Positions 33,061 to 33,179 of a stretch of 33,179 nucleotides of DNA are shown here, piece after piece. A program made the translations under genes and the position numbers. Source of the stretch: Alphaproteobacteria bacterium (GTDB taxonomy: Bacteria > Pseudomonadota > Alphaproteobacteria > Micropepsales > Micropepsaceae); contig JAGWNK010000040.1 of assembly GCA_028871345.1 (NCBI GenBank), positions 1 to 33,179 on the forward strand, in the 5' to 3' direction. Every line of letters starts with the position of its first letter. Positions within the stretch are counted from its first letter, which is position 1. The notes under the pieces were generated by a model. That model was not told the origin of the DNA and made no database searches. It worked only from the letters and a program-made list of their open reading frames with translations.

Positions 33061-33179
33061 TTAGGAATGGGCGTGTCCGCGCAAACCAGCATGCACCTTT
33101 GCCTTTTCCTCAGGCGTGGCGAAGCTTGCGTCAGTGCGTTCGGCCGCTCCAGGCGGCGCATTCGCCGGCTCGCTTCGCC
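33061..33179 (-). CDS. C-terminal end of an unknown reverse-strand gene
   Basis: Reading from the right edge on the reverse strand, a frame stays open and ends at TAA (33061-33063) with ERTDASFATPEEKAKVHAGL and then RGHAHS. There is no start in the window, so the gene would continue to the right. Lys/Glu/His-rich tail; no family assigned. Support is modest (39 codons). Confidence 0.35.
   Translation of the reverse strand, partial: RSEPANAPPGAAERTDASFATPEEKAKVHAGLRGHAHS

Noticed and set aside
1..33179. CRISPR arrays, rRNA, further tRNAs, riboswitches, complete insertion sequences, prophage genes
   Set aside because: Read through for spaced repeats, rRNA-like and tRNA-like sequence and transposase or phage proteins; none found beyond the single tRNA-Pro and the tentative transposase scrap.

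Overview
The window looks like an ordinary chromosomal segment of an alphaproteobacterium. The support is gene content and order: a K+-independent H+-pyrophosphatase; bamE divergent from a Cbp3-type ubiquinol-cytochrome c chaperone gene; the run DUF177-rpmF-plsX-fabH-ihfA-merR; a DUF3572 gene divergent from divK-pleD; xth / erpA / dgt; SPOR-nagZ-scpA-scpB; and rnd divergent from aspS. I cannot name the genus. Rhodospirillales or Hyphomicrobiales-like lineages are the most natural guess (inference).

Layout. 1-6.0 kb: end of hppA with a strong terminator, bamE, then a tightly packed forward run of housekeeping genes for ribosomes, membrane lipid and DNA bending, ending in a MerR regulator and a tRNA-Pro(GGG). 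6.0-7.3 kb: a two-gene signalling unit, a histidine-kinase-like protein whose ATP-binding half is degenerate, overlapping a single-domain CpdR-like receiver. 7.5-9.8 kb: a MarR regulator divergent from a group II PLP decarboxylase. 9.8-14.1 kb: an osmotic-stress patch with a MscS-type channel translationally coupled to trehalose-6-phosphate synthase (otsA), and a second, divergent MscS-type channel beyond a 592-bp gap that may hold a decayed transposase scrap. 14.1-18.8 kb: a reverse-strand group of RidA, FemAB-like acyltransferase, HIT protein and a Tat-exported GH79-like glycosidase, preceded by a ROK sugar kinase that has a LacI-type palindrome upstream. 19.2-21.8 kb: DUF3572, the cell-cycle regulators divK and pleD, and an unknown secreted protein. 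21.9-29.5 kb: a CaiB/Amacr racemase, xth, a small membrane protein, erpA, dgt, then SPOR-nagZ-scpA-scpB and a small four-cysteine secreted protein. 29.5-33.2 kb: rnd and aspS, divergent across a very GC-rich 477-bp gap, with the end of an unknown reverse-strand gene at the right edge.

The genes fall into translation and lipid supply (rpmF, plsX, fabH, tRNA-Pro, aspS, rnd), chromosome and cell-cycle control (ihfA, divK, pleD, scpA, scpB), dNTP and DNA repair metabolism (dgt, xth), envelope work (bamE, nagZ, SPOR, FemAB-like, GH79) and osmotic defence (otsA plus two channels). I found no CRISPR array, rRNA, intact insertion sequence, prophage or obviously new defence system. The parts most worth a second look are the degenerate kinase/receiver pair, the channel-otsA-channel patch with its possible transposase scrap, the palindrome upstream of the ROK kinase, the apparent lack of argS and tatABC at their usual places, and the compositional change around aspS.
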